IMG/VR virus record: IMGVR_UViG_3300043446_003158
Location: 62,001-126,000 of that record
Length of the DNA stretch: 64,000 bases
Source of the DNA: a virus
Reading direction: 5' to 3' (one strand)
Position 1 is the stretch's first letter. Each line of letters begins with the position of its first letter. Shown in pieces: positions 15,591-24,198 of the stretch. A model generated the notes under the pieces. That model was not told where the DNA came from. It saw only the letters and a program-made list of their open reading frames with translations, and ran no database searches. Both the position numbers and the translations under genes were made by a program.

Positions 15591-16874
15591 TCATAAAGTT
15601 TTATCATTTAATGTTTTATATATTAAATATGTTGGGCACCCATCATTTGTCAAATAACTTATTTGCAATCCCATATTATTACAAAATTCATCTACAGCTT
15701 TTACAACGTCAGGAAACATAATATCGCTATAGTCGTGTCCCATAATTATCCCACCAGTTTTAACTTTTCTAAAAGATAATTCTAAATCTTTTTTTACTGC
15801 TTCATAAGTATGGTCGGCATCAATATAAACTGCATCTAAATATTCATCTTCTAGAGAATTTAGAAAATCTAAAGTATATGATCTAACTATTTTTACGTTA
15901 TCAAAATCTTTAAATTCTTTCAAAATTTGATCATACATTTCACTAAGATTAAGAAAAACAATATTATTTCCATCTTTGTCACCAGAACACATATTTTCTG
16001 GAAATATATCAACAAGAAATAATTCAGAGGGTAATAATTTTTCTAAAATAATTTTAGAAAAATCACCTTTAAAAATACCAAGTTCTGCTATTTTTAAATT
16101 TTTTGGAAGAAAGTCCAAAAGATTATTTCTATTATCTATAGTTTGAATTAAAAATTTTTTCATATAATTATACTTATTATCCGATACTACACCACCAGCA
16201 AAATGATAAATTTTAAACTTAGTTTTATCTAAGATAGAGCTTGGAAAATGAGAAACATGTTGTTGAAGATTATAATTATATAAATTATTTCGTAGCACAT
16301 AAGTTACAAACCCATGTTGATCAACATGAGATCCATAAAATCCAGAGTCTTCACACTCAACAATAAACTTATAAATATCTTCTAAAATTTTATATGCGCT
16401 TTTATTAAATCCAAAAACACCACAACATATACTATTCACATTAGAATATTTTACTAGTTCATCTTCATTTAATAAAGGTCCTGCCCAAAAACTTCCAGTA
16501 ATTTTATGCGGATTTTCTAAATCTTCTGTTGCGAATGATAATTTTCCATCCTCAAAAGATATAAAAATGTCATCAATATTATCAAGAACAAGAGTGTCTA
16601 CATCTAAATGAAGAACTCTATCATAATTTTTCAATAGTTCTTTACCCAAAATTAAGCGATATGCCATACGCTTAGCGTGAGTTTGTGGAAACTCTGTTTT
16701 AATTACATTACAATAAATTTGCAATTCTGGAATATCATACTCACTAAAAACAAAAATATTTTCTTTACTAATAAATTTATTTAAAGAATTAACAGACAAT
16801 TCTAACAATTCTTTATATCTAAAATCACCATAAAAACAATAATAAACACAATTATATTGATTTATATTTTTCAT
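15591..16874 (-). CDS. Fusion: GT8-like transferase + SAM methyltransferase
   Basis: 427 residues. Residues 1-~245 resemble family 8 transferases (YYCFYGDFRYKELLELSVNS, LHLDVDTLVLDNIDD, HVDQHGFVTYVL). From about 255 a class I methyltransferase follows: IAELGIFKGDFSKIILE (SAM loop), LVDIFPENMC, LDAVYIDADHTYEAVKKDLE and GGIIMGHDYSD. It could add a sugar and methylate it, or methylate the acceptor. Overlaps the fucosyltransferase stop by 4 nt. Confidence 0.8.
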   Translation of the reverse strand: MKNINQYNCVYYCFYGDFRYKELLELSVNSLNKFISKENIFVFSEYDIPELQIYCNVIKTEFPQTHAKRMAYRLILGKELLKNYDRVLHLDVDTLVLDNIDDIFISFEDGKLSFATEDLENPHKITGSFWAGPLLNEDELVKYSNVNSICCGVFGFNKSAYKILEDIYKFIVECEDSGFYGSHVDQHGFVTYVLRNNLYNYNLQQHVSHFPSSILDKTKFKIYHFAGGVVSDNKYNYMKKFLIQTIDNRNNLLDFLPKNLKIAELGIFKGDFSKIILEKLLPSELFLVDIFPENMCSGDKDGNNIVFLNLSEMYDQILKEFKDFDNVKIVRSYTLDFLNSLEDEYLDAVYIDADHTYEAVKKDLELSFRKVKTGGIIMGHDYSDIMFPDVVKAVDEFCNNMGLQISYLTNDGCPTYLIYKTLNDKTL

Positions 16875-17659
16875 AAAATTTTCCAGTGAGGCAAATACAA
16901 ATCTTTAGTATTGTGATTAATACAATCCCCAGAAAACCAATTTTTAGGAGCAATCACATTTTTACTATTCGCCAACCATGCTCCCCACCAACTAAAAGTG
17001 CTATTACAAATAATATGATAAGCACACTGACTCATAATATACAAATCAAAGTAAGGATTTTCAGTTTCTGAAATTAAAAATCTATCTTCAGAAAACAGTT
17101 CTTGTTTTTTACACCATTCAATATCATCCGAAAAAACAAGAACTGGTAAATCTTGAGGAAACTGTTCAAGAGCATCACTATAATATTGATTATTTTGTAA
17201 AGGATGACTTGGATTTGTTACATAATCATTTCGTCGTATATGAAGTGCTATTGATCCCGTATATTCTTCAACTATTTCTTGACAATCTTCTTGAATATTA
17301 TTTTTAAAAACAAAATCAACAGAACGTAATTCGTCTTCTATACTTTTAAAATATTTTTCTGATTGAAAATACCCAACAAAATTGCAATTACCACTAATAT
17401 TTTCAACTAAATCACTATCATAATGAAAAAATTTTTCATGAATAGAAGAATATTGTTTTAGTTCTCTATCACATTTAATATCAAAACAATCATCAATATT
17501 ACTAAAGAGTCTTTGATAATAATACTTACCAAAAATTTCTTTTGGAGGTATGCAAAAAGTTGTATTATACTTTTTTGCAACTGCTTTAATGAAGGCATAT
17601 TGAAACATTTGATTTCCTAAATGCCCATTATTACCTAACTGATTAAAAGAAAAAGTCAT
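16871..17659 (-). CDS. Alpha-1,2-fucosyltransferase-like (GT11)
   Basis: 262 residues. GT11 enzymes use GDP-L-fucose. Seen: NGHLGNQMFQYAFIKAVAKK, SIALHIRRNDYVTNP (donor-binding HxRRxDY), VLVFSDDIEWCK and IICNSTFSWWGAWLA, in the usual order. Directly downstream of gmd, fcl and the ColD-like gene, so donor synthesis and transfer sit in one transcript; it might use fucose or a related GDP-dideoxy sugar. Confidence 0.92.
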   Translation of the reverse strand: MTFSFNQLGNNGHLGNQMFQYAFIKAVAKKYNTTFCIPPKEIFGKYYYQRLFSNIDDCFDIKCDRELKQYSSIHEKFFHYDSDLVENISGNCNFVGYFQSEKYFKSIEDELRSVDFVFKNNIQEDCQEIVEEYTGSIALHIRRNDYVTNPSHPLQNNQYYSDALEQFPQDLPVLVFSDDIEWCKKQELFSEDRFLISETENPYFDLYIMSQCAYHIICNSTFSWWGAWLANSKNVIAPKNWFSGDCINHNTKDLYLPHWKIL

Positions 17660-18819
17660 AATTTTTCTAAAATATTTTTAAGCAAATTAATTTCTTTATC
17701 ACCAATAAAATGATTATTTCCGAGATAAATTCCATTCTCATGAATTAAATCAACATTAAGTTGATCTTTATTTGATATTATTTTATATCCTTCCAAGAAT
17801 GGTTGTTTTAATAAATTTCCACTAATTATAGGTCTATGCTCTACACCATTTTCAGCAAACAATTTTTTAAGTCTATCTGCAATATCTTTAGTCTTACAAA
17901 TTAGAGGAAAACAAAAATTACTACACGTTGGATAATATTTTGGAATAATAAATTTATCTGAATAATTTTTTACAAGATTTATAAAATTTAAATAATTTTT
18001 ATTTCTTATTTCAATATAATTATCTAATCTTTTAAGTTGAGATAATCCTAAAACAGCACCAAGTTCATGATTCCTAAAATTATATCCATCTGTCACAAAA
18101 AGAAATTGATCAGAAATATCTGGATATTTTTCAACATACTCTTTATATCTGGTAGATTCCCTTGCTAAACCATGACTTCTTTTCATCTTCATCAAGTCAT
18201 ACAGTTCATAATTATTTGTAGATACCATTCCACCTTCAACTGTTGAGATATGATGCCCAAAGTAAAAACTAAAAGTTGCACCTAAACTGTCAGATCCTCT
18301 TTTAGATCCATCTGGAGATTTGCATCCATGAGATTCGCAAATATCATCCAAAATTAAAGCATTTGGAAAAAGACTACGATATCTTTCAGTATTAGCAGAA
18401 AATCCAATCAGATGAGTAACAAATATCAATTTAATATCGGGATGTTTTTCTGCAATATATTGAAGATCTTCTTCACAAAAACTAAAATTGTTTATATTAA
18501 TATCGCAAAAGATGGGAGTAAATCCCAATTGAATAACTGGACCAATATTAGTTACCCACGTACAAGAAGGAACTAAAACCTTATCACCATCTTTTAAATT
18601 ATACAGTTCTTTTACTGCAGAAAGAAGTAAATAATTAGCAGTACTTCCAGAAGAAACATACAAAGAGTATTTTGAACCTAACCATTTACTCCATTCACTT
18701 TCAAACTTTTTAACCATTTTACCATTAGTAAAACGATCAGAAGTTAAAACAAATTTAGCAAGATTAAATCTATCACTAAAAGTGATATTATTTTTCATCA
18801 AAGGCCATTTAAATTGCAT
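17656..18819 (-). CDS. ColD-like PLP 3-dehydratase (active-site Lys replaced by His)
   Basis: 387 residues of the DegT/DnrJ/EryC1 fold. Seen: SGSTANYLLL (PLP phosphate), LILDDICESHG and FSFYFGHHISTVEGGM. Where aminotransferases have the PLP-binding Lys (VK-N-I), this protein has His189, the hallmark of GDP-4-keto-6-deoxymannose 3-dehydratase (ColD, about the same length). ColD acts on the product of Gmd, encoded two genes upstream, and leads to GDP-colitose. The start overlaps fcl by 11 nt. RfbH-type enzymes share the His, so the exact substrate is inferred. Confidence 0.8.
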   Translation of the reverse strand: MQFKWPLMKNNITFSDRFNLAKFVLTSDRFTNGKMVKKFESEWSKWLGSKYSLYVSSGSTANYLLLSAVKELYNLKDGDKVLVPSCTWVTNIGPVIQLGFTPIFCDININNFSFCEEDLQYIAEKHPDIKLIFVTHLIGFSANTERYRSLFPNALILDDICESHGCKSPDGSKRGSDSLGATFSFYFGHHISTVEGGMVSTNNYELYDLMKMKRSHGLARESTRYKEYVEKYPDISDQFLFVTDGYNFRNHELGAVLGLSQLKRLDNYIEIRNKNYLNFINLVKNYSDKFIIPKYYPTCSNFCFPLICKTKDIADRLKKLFAENGVEHRPIISGNLLKQPFLEGYKIISNKDQLNVDLIHENGIYLGNNHFIGDKEINLLKNILEKL

Positions 18820-19729
18820 TTTCTTTATACCATTTGTAAGTTGTTTCAATACCATCACGAAGACCAATCTTTGGTTCCCATCCAAGTGCCTTGATCTTAT
18901 CCACATTCAAAACTTTACGAGGAGTTCCATTTGGTTTTGTTTTATCCCATTTAATATTTCCCATAAACTTAACAACATTAACAATTGTTTTGGCAAGTTC
19001 TTTAATCGTTACATCTTCACCAGTTCCAATATTAATATGTCCTGCTTCATCATATTTCTGCATACAAACATAACACGCCTCTGCAAGATCATCAACGTGT
19101 AGAAACTCTCTCATAGCAGAACCATCACCCCAAAGAGTGACACTTTCTCCAGGAACAGCATCATGAAACTTCCTAATCATCGCAGGAAGCACATGGGATG
19201 ACTCCAGATCAAAGTTGTCATTCGGACCATAAAGATTTGTAGGCATCAGAGAAATGGCATTAAATCCATATTGCTGACGATATGCTTCACACATCTTCAC
19301 ACCAACTATTTTTGCAAGAGCATATCCTTCATTAGTTGGTTCTAAAGGACCAGTCATCAACTGATCTTCAGTAATTGGTTGTGTTGCCATCTTAGGATAG
19401 ATGCAGGATGAACCAAGGAACAGAAGTTTCTTTACACCCCAACGATAAGAAGAATCAATAATGTTGGTTTGGATGCGAAGATTTTCAGTCAGGAAATCTG
19501 CTTTATAGTTATTGTTTGCCATAATGCCGCCAACCTTAGCAGCGGCAACAAAAACATAATCAGGTTCTACGGATTGAATATACTCATCAGTTATTAATTC
19601 ATCCGTAAAGTCTACATATTTACGAGTTGCTTTAATAATGTTTGTATATCCTTTTTGTTCAAGGTTTCTCACGATTGCAGAACCAACCATTCCATTGGCA
19701 CCACAAACTAATACTCTAGAATCACTGTC
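18809..19729 (-). CDS. fcl: GDP-L-fucose synthase
   Basis: 306 residues; epimerase-reductase that turns GDP-4-keto-6-deoxymannose into GDP-L-fucose (or, in ColC-like relatives, colitose). Seen: [20 protein letters not shown] (NADP loop), [42 protein letters not shown] (Tyr-x-x-x-Lys), [13 protein letters not shown] and [13 protein letters not shown]. Start set at the ATG overlapping the gmd stop by 8 nt. Less AT-rich than the transferases downstream. Confidence 0.96.
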   Translation of the reverse strand, partial: DSDSRVLVCGANGMVGSAIVRNLEQKGYTNIIKATRKYVDFTDELITDEYIQSVEPDYVFVAAAKVGGIMANNNYKADFLTENLRIQTNIIDSSYRWGVKKLLFLGSSCIYPKMATQPITEDQLMTGPLEPTNEGYALAKIVGVKMCEAYRQQYGFNAISLMPTNLYGPNDNFDLESSHVLPAMIRKFHDAVPGESVTLWGDGSAMREFLHVDDLAEACYVCMQKYDEAGHINIGTGEDVTIKELAKTIVNVVKFMGNIKWDKTKPNGTPRKVLNVDKIKALGWEPKIGLRDGIETTYKWYKENAI

Positions 19730-20723
19730 CATAAATGCACATGTCCTCAACTAATTGATTAAATGAAATCTTAGGTTGCCAACCTAATTTTTCTTTTGCC
19801 TTAGTGGCATCACCTAATAAGGTCTCTACTTCAGCAGGTCTAAAATATTTAGGGCTCACCCTAATAACCTCTCTTTTGGTGTGTTTATCAATACCAACTT
19901 CATCCAATCCTTCACCTCTCCAAATGATGTTCATACCAAAATAAGGAGCAGCAGTTTCAACAAATGCGCGAACGGAATATTGCTCCCCTGTGGCAATCAC
20001 ATAATCATCAGGTTCATCCTGCTGAAGCATCAACCACATTGCCTCTACGAAGTCTTTAGCGTGTCCCCAGTCACGTTTGGCGTTTAAATTTCCGAGATAT
20101 AATACGTCCTGTTGCCCAGTTGAAATTCGTGATAGTCCGCGAGTGATTTTTCTTGTGACAAAAGTTTCTCCTCTGCGAGAGGATTCGTGATTGAAAAGAA
20201 TTCCAGAACTTGCATGTAGTCCATAAGACTCTCTGTAGTTTTTGACGATCCAGTATCCATAAACTTTTGCAACTCCATAAGGTGAACGAGGATAAAAAGG
20301 TGTAGTTTCTGATTGAGGAATTTCTTGAACCTTACCAAACATTTCAGACGTTGATGCCTGATAGATTCTTGTTTTTTTCTCCATTCCCAGAAGACGAACT
20401 GCCTCAAGAATACGAAGAGTTCCAAGGCCATCAACCATACCCGTATATTCAGGTATCTCAAAAGACACTTTTACATGACTTTGAGCGCCAAGATTATATA
20501 TTTCATCTGGTTGAACTTGCTGAATCACTCTTACAAGATTTGTAGAATCAGTAAGATCACCGTAGTGAAGTTTAATTTGATCGTAAATATGATCAATCCG
20601 ATAGGTATTAATCAAAGATGCTCGACGAACAATACCATGAACTTCATATCCTTTTTCTAAAAGAAGTTCAGCAAGATAAGATCCGTCTTGTCCAGTAATT
20701 CCTGTTATTAATGCTACTTTCAT
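19722..20723 (-). CDS. gmd: GDP-mannose 4,6-dehydratase
   Basis: 333 residues; first step from GDP-mannose toward GDP-fucose/colitose. Seen: [81 protein letters not shown] and [20 protein letters not shown]. Length slightly short of the usual ~345-370. First gene of the operon, with a promoter built over the terminator of the preceding gene (20744-20772). Confidence 0.97.
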   Translation of the reverse strand: MKVALITGITGQDGSYLAELLLEKGYEVHGIVRRASLINTYRIDHIYDQIKLHYGDLTDSTNLVRVIQQVQPDEIYNLGAQSHVKVSFEIPEYTGMVDGLGTLRILEAVRLLGMEKKTRIYQASTSEMFGKVQEIPQSETTPFYPRSPYGVAKVYGYWIVKNYRESYGLHASSGILFNHESSRRGETFVTRKITRGLSRISTGQQDVLYLGNLNAKRDWGHAKDFVEAMWLMLQQDEPDDYVIATGEQYSVRAFVETAAPYFGMNIIWRGEGLDEVGIDKHTKREVIRVSPKYFRPAEVETLLGDATKAKEKLGWQPKISFNQLVEDMCIYGQ

Positions 20724-20743
20724 AAAGCAAAGTACTTTTCAAC

Positions 20744-20772
20744 ATTATACTAAAAAAGATGAGTTTATGCAA
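20744..20772 (-). promoter_or_regulatory. Glycan operon promoter within terminator
   Basis: TTGCAT (20767-20772), 17 bp, TATAAT (20744-20749). The -35 overlaps the hairpin loop and the spacer contains the 3' arm and T-tract of the preceding terminator. Confidence 0.7.
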
Positions 20773-20781
20773 CTCATCTTT
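20752..20781 (-). terminator. Terminator after the methyltransferase gene
   Basis: Minus-strand stem AAAGATGAGTT/AACTCATCTTT around a 5-nt loop, then a T-tract. Perfect 11-bp stem. Confidence 0.9.
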
Positions 20782-20786
20782 AAACA

Positions 20787-21458
20787 TTATAAATTTGGAT
20801 TATCAAATGGTGGAGTATTATTTCTAACCATTACTAAAAGTTTGTCATTATCAAAAGGTTCTGTAAATTTATTTTTATGTTCAGTTTCTACAAATGAGAT
20901 GTGATTATAATATAACATATGATTATACATCCAAATTTGACTTGAATAATCATCTTCGTTTTTAAATCTATCAATATCTTCAATAATAAGATATCCTCCA
21001 GGATTTAAATACTTATGAGCATTTCTAATTATTTTAATTTGATCCCAAAATTCATGACTAGAATCATCAATAATAACATCAAATTTAACATTAGTTTTTT
21101 GAAAAGATTCGTTAATTGATGTTTCTTCCTTAACGTTCATATAATCATAATGAACGTTTTCTAATTGTTGATTTTTAGCATACTGTAAAAATTCTTCAGA
21201 GTGGTCCCACCCGTAAAGAATAGCATTTGGAAAATATTTTCTCCACATTTGCATGGAAGTATTTTTAAAAATTCCTATTTCACCAAAAACTATTGGTTTA
21301 TATCTAATTGGAGAAAAAATTAAATCATAAAAGGGAGTGTAAGCATGTTGCCACTTTCTTGGATTATATGGAGATTTATCTGCTTCAAAGATAGCACCAA
21401 GTTTACATAAATCAGTACTTGAAGTTTGGGAATTAAAAATAACCTTATTATCAATCAT
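20787..21458 (-). CDS. Class I SAM-dependent methyltransferase
   Basis: 223 residues. VFGEIGIFKNTSMQMWRKYF gives the SAM-binding loop, LYGWDHSEE the acidic strand-2 end, FDVIIDDSSHEFWDQI and LNPGGYLIIEDIDR the later strands. Resembles the glycan/phage methyltransferases of the cephalosporin-hydroxylase-like group. Transcribed ahead of the glycan operon and separated from it by a terminator, so a surface sugar is a possible but unproven target. Confidence 0.75.
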   Translation of the reverse strand: MIDNKVIFNSQTSSTDLCKLGAIFEADKSPYNPRKWQHAYTPFYDLIFSPIRYKPIVFGEIGIFKNTSMQMWRKYFPNAILYGWDHSEEFLQYAKNQQLENVHYDYMNVKEETSINESFQKTNVKFDVIIDDSSHEFWDQIKIIRNAHKYLNPGGYLIIEDIDRFKNEDDYSSQIWMYNHMLYYNHISFVETEHKNKFTEPFDNDKLLVMVRNNTPPFDNPNL

Positions 21459-21459
21459 A

Positions 21460-21678
21460 TCAAGATGCTACTTCAATAGATTCAAGATCTTGATACAAGT
21501 ATTCCATGAGCATCTCATAATCATCCAAGGGATCTCCCGAAAATACTACGCCTTCATTTTCATAAAAACGACGAACTTTCTTATAAAGTTTTGGACTTTT
21601 TACATCAAGGTAGATTTCGCCATTAGCAGCAAGGCGAAGAGTGTTTACATCTTTCTTGAATTTTTGAATCAGAGACAT
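21460..21678 (-). CDS. Conserved-looking small hypothetical protein
   Basis: 72 residues: KKDVNTLRLAANGEIYLDVK, then a basic helix (KLYKKVRRFYENEG) and an acidic end (DYEMLMEYLYQDLESIE). No membrane segment or known motif. Directly behind a strong promoter (21702-21730) and one base from the methyltransferase. Confidence 0.7.
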   Translation of the reverse strand: MSLIQKFKKDVNTLRLAANGEIYLDVKSPKLYKKVRRFYENEGVVFSGDPLDDYEMLMEYLYQDLESIEVAS

Positions 21679-21701
21679 TGTTTTGAATTGTTTACCCTAG
21701 T

Positions 21702-21730
21702 ATTATAAAAGTTAAAAACGTTTTAGTCAA
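21702..21730 (-). promoter_or_regulatory. Host-type promoter
   Basis: TTGACT (21725-21730), 17 bp, TATAAT (21702-21707), 24 nt before the ATG at 21678 and 27 nt after tRNA-Pro. Confidence 0.85.
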
Positions 21731-21756
21731 GTGGTCCAATTAAGAAACTGGACAGT

Positions 21757-21829
21757 CGGGATGATAGGATTTGAACCTACGGCCCCTCGCTCCCAAAGCG
21801 AGTGCTCTACCAAACTGAGCTACATCCCG
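21757..21829 (-). tRNA. tRNA-Pro (UGG)
   Basis: 73 nt with acceptor CGGGATG/CATCCCG, anticodon stem CTCGC/GCGAG around TTTGGGA (anticodon TGG) and T-loop TTCAAAT. Reads CCA and other CCN codons. No encoded CCA. Confidence 0.95.
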
Positions 21830-21834
21830 TTTAA

Positions 21835-22359
21835 TCATTCCACAAGAGTGAAATTAATTTGCCCCCCTTTAACCCAACAATGGGCAGTTGGACTACCAGA
21901 AGTATAATCATAAACTAAAGTATATTTTGATGTACTTAGTTTAAAAGGATCTTGAACATGTATATCTCTCCAACTTTGTCCAGAAAAATTAATTTCTTTC
22001 CAAAGTCCTCCAGACCAAATATCAAAACTTTTTCCAGAAGTTGGATATTGATTAGAACTATTTTGACTCTTATATGTTATATAATTATAATAAGGATTAT
22101 CATCTAAAGCAATATCATACCAAGTTTCTCCTGCTGGCCAATTTTTAACTCCATTTGTGGAATCAGGACTAAATGTATAAGTTTGACCAGAAACAACAAC
22201 ATCTATATCAGCAGGGCGAGCAGAAATTGCTGGAAGATCAGGATCAATATTAAGTAATGTTCCCGTCCATCCTAAAAAAACTCCACCACTCATTCCCTGT
22301 CCACCTTCTAATATTTCAGCACCACTTACTGAAGTGATTTCAAAAGTTACATTTGCCAT
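21835..22359 (-). CDS. Hypothetical beta-rich protein
   Basis: 174 residues, MANVTFEITSVSGAEILEGG onward. Gly/Ser/Trp-rich with many Asp and Tyr, no signal peptide or membrane helix; the composition (GGVFLGWTGT, WYDIALDDNPYYNY) suggests a beta-sandwich, perhaps a virion or fibre accessory. Lies directly behind tRNA-Pro and starts after small membrane genes. No family recognised. Confidence 0.6.
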   Translation of the reverse strand: MANVTFEITSVSGAEILEGGQGMSGGVFLGWTGTLLNIDPDLPAISARPADIDVVVSGQTYTFSPDSTNGVKNWPAGETWYDIALDDNPYYNYITYKSQNSSNQYPTSGKSFDIWSGGLWKEINFSGQSWRDIHVQDPFKLSTSKYTLVYDYTSGSPTAHCWVKGGQINFTLVE

Positions 22360-22372
22360 GTTTTATTTAAAC

Positions 22373-22489
22373 TTATTTTCTATTATGTATATATGCAATT
22401 CCCATAATAGGAACTACAATTATACCAAATCCACAAAGTCCTAACCAAATTGGACTATTTGCAAGTGTTTCTACTATGTGAAAAATCAT
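22373..22489 (-). CDS. Tiny membrane protein
   Basis: 38 residues; one membrane helix (SPIWLGLCGFGIIVVPIMGI) and a short basic tail (HNRK). The ATG overlaps the upstream TGA (ATGA). Function unknown. Confidence 0.5.
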   Translation of the reverse strand: MIFHIVETLANSPIWLGLCGFGIIVVPIMGIAYIHNRK

Positions 22490-22578
22490 CGTGGATAAGC
22501 ATGTGTAAGACCCCAATAAATCCAAGACCCAATAAGTATAGCATAAATCAGCGTAGAAATCAAAAGTGTTTTAGTCAT
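22486..22578 (-). CDS. Tiny membrane protein
   Basis: 30 residues, MTKTLLISTLIYAILIGSWI followed by YWGLTHAYPR: one membrane helix. Overlaps its neighbours by 4 and 8 nt, which supports coupled translation. Confidence 0.5.
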   Translation of the reverse strand: MTKTLLISTLIYAILIGSWIYWGLTHAYPR

Positions 22579-22771
22579 CTTCCTCTTTAATTATTTTATC
22601 TTTTAATAGTTCTTCTAATCTTTTTCTCATGTTATTGCTATCTTGCTTCATGTAATCGCGTAAAGAATAACCACGTTGATTTCTTAAAATACATGTACCT
22701 TGATAAAACATTGTTGCTGCAAATACCAACAACAATACAATACCAATTATTTCAGGGTAATGTTGAGCCAT
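22571..22771 (-). CDS. Small membrane protein
   Basis: 66 residues; N-terminal membrane helix (IIGIVLLLVFAATMFYQGTC) then a charged helical tail (NNMRKRLEELLKDKIIKEED), giving an anchored coiled-coil-like shape. Member of a run of five overlapping small genes. No family recognised. Confidence 0.6.
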   Translation of the reverse strand: MAQHYPEIIGIVLLLVFAATMFYQGTCILRNQRGYSLRDYMKQDSNNMRKRLEELLKDKIIKEEDD

Positions 22772-22950
22772 GGTAAAAGCGGAGGAATAACACCTACTAA
22801 CCTTAAAAGTCCTTCAGCAAATAAAGCAAGAACCACCCAACCGACGCACATACTAATGATAGAAGCATTACGGTTGTGTCGTCGTATTGCTGCATCAATC
22901 ATCTCCTGAACTTCAGAACGTGTAATAAACTCTTCCTGCTCATACATCAT
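22747..22950 (-). CDS. Small membrane protein
   Basis: 67 residues: charged N-terminus (YEQEEFITRSEVQEMIDAAI RR), membrane helix at about 35-58 (SMCVGWVVLALFAEGLLRLV). A second ATG is one codon later. Overlaps both neighbours. Function unknown. Confidence 0.6.
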   Translation of the reverse strand: MMYEQEEFITRSEVQEMIDAAIRRHNRNASIISMCVGWVVLALFAEGLLRLVGVIPPLLPWLNITLK

Positions 22951-23095
22951 TTCTCATCTCCAAGAATTTTGCAAGGGGATCTCTGCGGGTTTTTACAATT
23001 TCCACTGCTCTTTTATAAAACATATTGTCCGTATTACCAGACTCTTCAAATGTTGCCTTGATCTTCACCCAATTATCATAGGTGTGCTGATCCAT
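22940..23095 (-). CDS. Small soluble hypothetical protein
   Basis: 51 residues, MDQHTYDNWVKIKATFEESG onward, charged and helical with RRDPLAKFLEMRND near the end. Overlaps the next gene by 11 nt. First of the small-gene run behind a moderate promoter (TTGACA with TAGACT, 16 bp, around 23120-23147). No family recognised. Confidence 0.55.
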   Translation of the reverse strand: MDQHTYDNWVKIKATFEESGNTDNMFYKRAVEIVKTRRDPLAKFLEMRNDV

Positions 23096-23199
23096 AGGAT
23101 TTTAAGTTGAATACTACTAGTTAGTCTAGTCAGTAGTTTCAACTTGTCAACTATGTGTTGGTTTCAAGAAAGTGATTAAGAAATTATTAAATTTAAAAC

Positions 23200-23282
23200 G
23201 GAAGTGGTTGGATTCGAACCAACGGTGCTATTAACACGCTTGTTTTCAAGACAAGTACCTTAAACCACTCGGTCACACTTCC
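23200..23282 (-). tRNA. tRNA-Ser (UGA)
   Basis: 83 nt, acceptor GGAAGTG/CACTTCC, anticodon stem CTTGT/ACAAG around CTTGAAA (anticodon TGA), long variable arm as expected for Ser, T-loop TTCGAAT. Reads UCA. Confidence 0.95.
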
Positions 23283-23291
23283 AAAAAGTCC

Positions 23292-23549
23292 TCAACGAAC
23301 TTCAAAATCTAAACGTCTTACTTTACGTTGACGACGTGCCTCTTGCCAGGCAATATCTTCATTTGTAAGAACACCTTTTTTAGATTTATTATTTATAGAG
23401 TTTAGCATAACAATTTGTGATAAGTCAACTGCTGAGATAACTCCTCCACGAATTGTTGCCATATTAGGACAACCACATGTTACAGTTTTAGTAGGATGCC
23501 CCTCTAACTCCCTACCACAGGAGCGACATCTGATTCTTAAATTTTCCAT
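23292..23549 (-). CDS. Zinc-ribbon-like hypothetical protein
   Basis: 85 residues. RCRSCGRELEGHPTKTVTCG and CP provide four cysteines spaced like a zinc ribbon (CxxC...CxC), followed by a basic C-terminus (EARRQRKVRRLDFEVR). Possible nucleic-acid or protein binding. It lies 8 nt after Dps and shares its transcript. Confidence 0.65.
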   Translation of the reverse strand: MENLRIRCRSCGRELEGHPTKTVTCGCPNMATIRGGVISAVDLSQIVMLNSINNKSKKGVLTNEDIAWQEARRQRKVRRLDFEVR

Positions 23550-23557
23550 GATACCAT

Positions 23558-24091
23558 CTATTCTTCTATTTGTTCTTCAGTATTTTCTTTTATTTGCTCT
23601 TCAATAATTTCTTCTATTACTTCTTCTTCTACTTCTTCTTGAACTTTTTTGGATCCAGAATCAGAGAATGAACGAAGCATCCATACAAATTTACCATGAG
23701 ACTCCATTAAATCTTGAACTAGATTTGCAGTCGCATATGATTTTTGTTGTTCAGATTCTTCGGATATTTTAGACATCATATCACAAAAATCAATATTTGA
23801 TTGAAGAAGATCGGAAATCATATTTTCCGCATTTGCAGAACTTGATGCTTCTTTGATTTTAGAAACTTCAAGAACACGATTTAAACTACTCAAAGGTTTT
23901 ACATTCAAGTATCTCATATGTTCTGATAATCTATCTATCTCTTCAAACATGGTCTCATATTGACCACCAAAAAGAGTATGAAGTTGTTGAAAATCTTGTC
24001 CAACAACATTCCAGTGATAAACCCAAGTTTTATGAAATAGAACGAAAAGAGATGCCTGGGCATCACTTAACAGTTTAAACAGTGTTTCCAT
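23558..24091 (-). CDS. dps: Dps-like ferritin (DNA-protection/iron storage)
   Basis: 177 residues. KTWVYHWNVVGQDFQQLHTL and QYETMFEEIDRLSEHMRYL carry the His, His, Asp and Glu ferroxidase ligands of Dps, which oxidises Fe(II) with H2O2 in a 12-subunit shell. The C-terminal ~35 residues are almost only Glu/Ile/Val (VEEEVIEEIIEEQIKE), an acidic tail unlike host Dps. Start chosen at METLFKLLSDAQ, 17 nt after the late box TATAAATA. Confidence 0.9.
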   Translation of the reverse strand: METLFKLLSDAQASLFVLFHKTWVYHWNVVGQDFQQLHTLFGGQYETMFEEIDRLSEHMRYLNVKPLSSLNRVLEVSKIKEASSSANAENMISDLLQSNIDFCDMMSKISEESEQQKSYATANLVQDLMESHGKFVWMLRSFSDSGSKKVQEEVEEEVIEEIIEEQIKENTEEQIEE

Positions 24092-24107
24092 TATACCATT
24101 TTTTAGG

Positions 24108-24115
24108 TATTTATA
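24108..24115 (-). promoter_or_regulatory. Late promoter of dps
   Basis: TATAAATA on the minus strand, an exact match to the T4 late consensus, 17 nt before the Dps ATG and 5 bp past the 3' end of tRNA-Val. Confidence 0.75.
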
Positions 24116-24119
24116 AAGT

Positions 24120-24190
24120 GGGCAATATCGGATTCGAACCAATGACCAACTGCGTGTAAAGCAGCTGCGCTACCGCTGCGCTAATCGCCC
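24120..24190 (-). tRNA. tRNA-Val (UAC)
   Basis: 71 nt: acceptor GGGCGAT/ATTGCCC, anticodon stem GCTGC/GCAGT around TTTACAC (anticodon TAC), T-loop TTCGAAT. Reads GUA. Confidence 0.93.
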
Positions 24191-24198
24191 ATAAAAAA

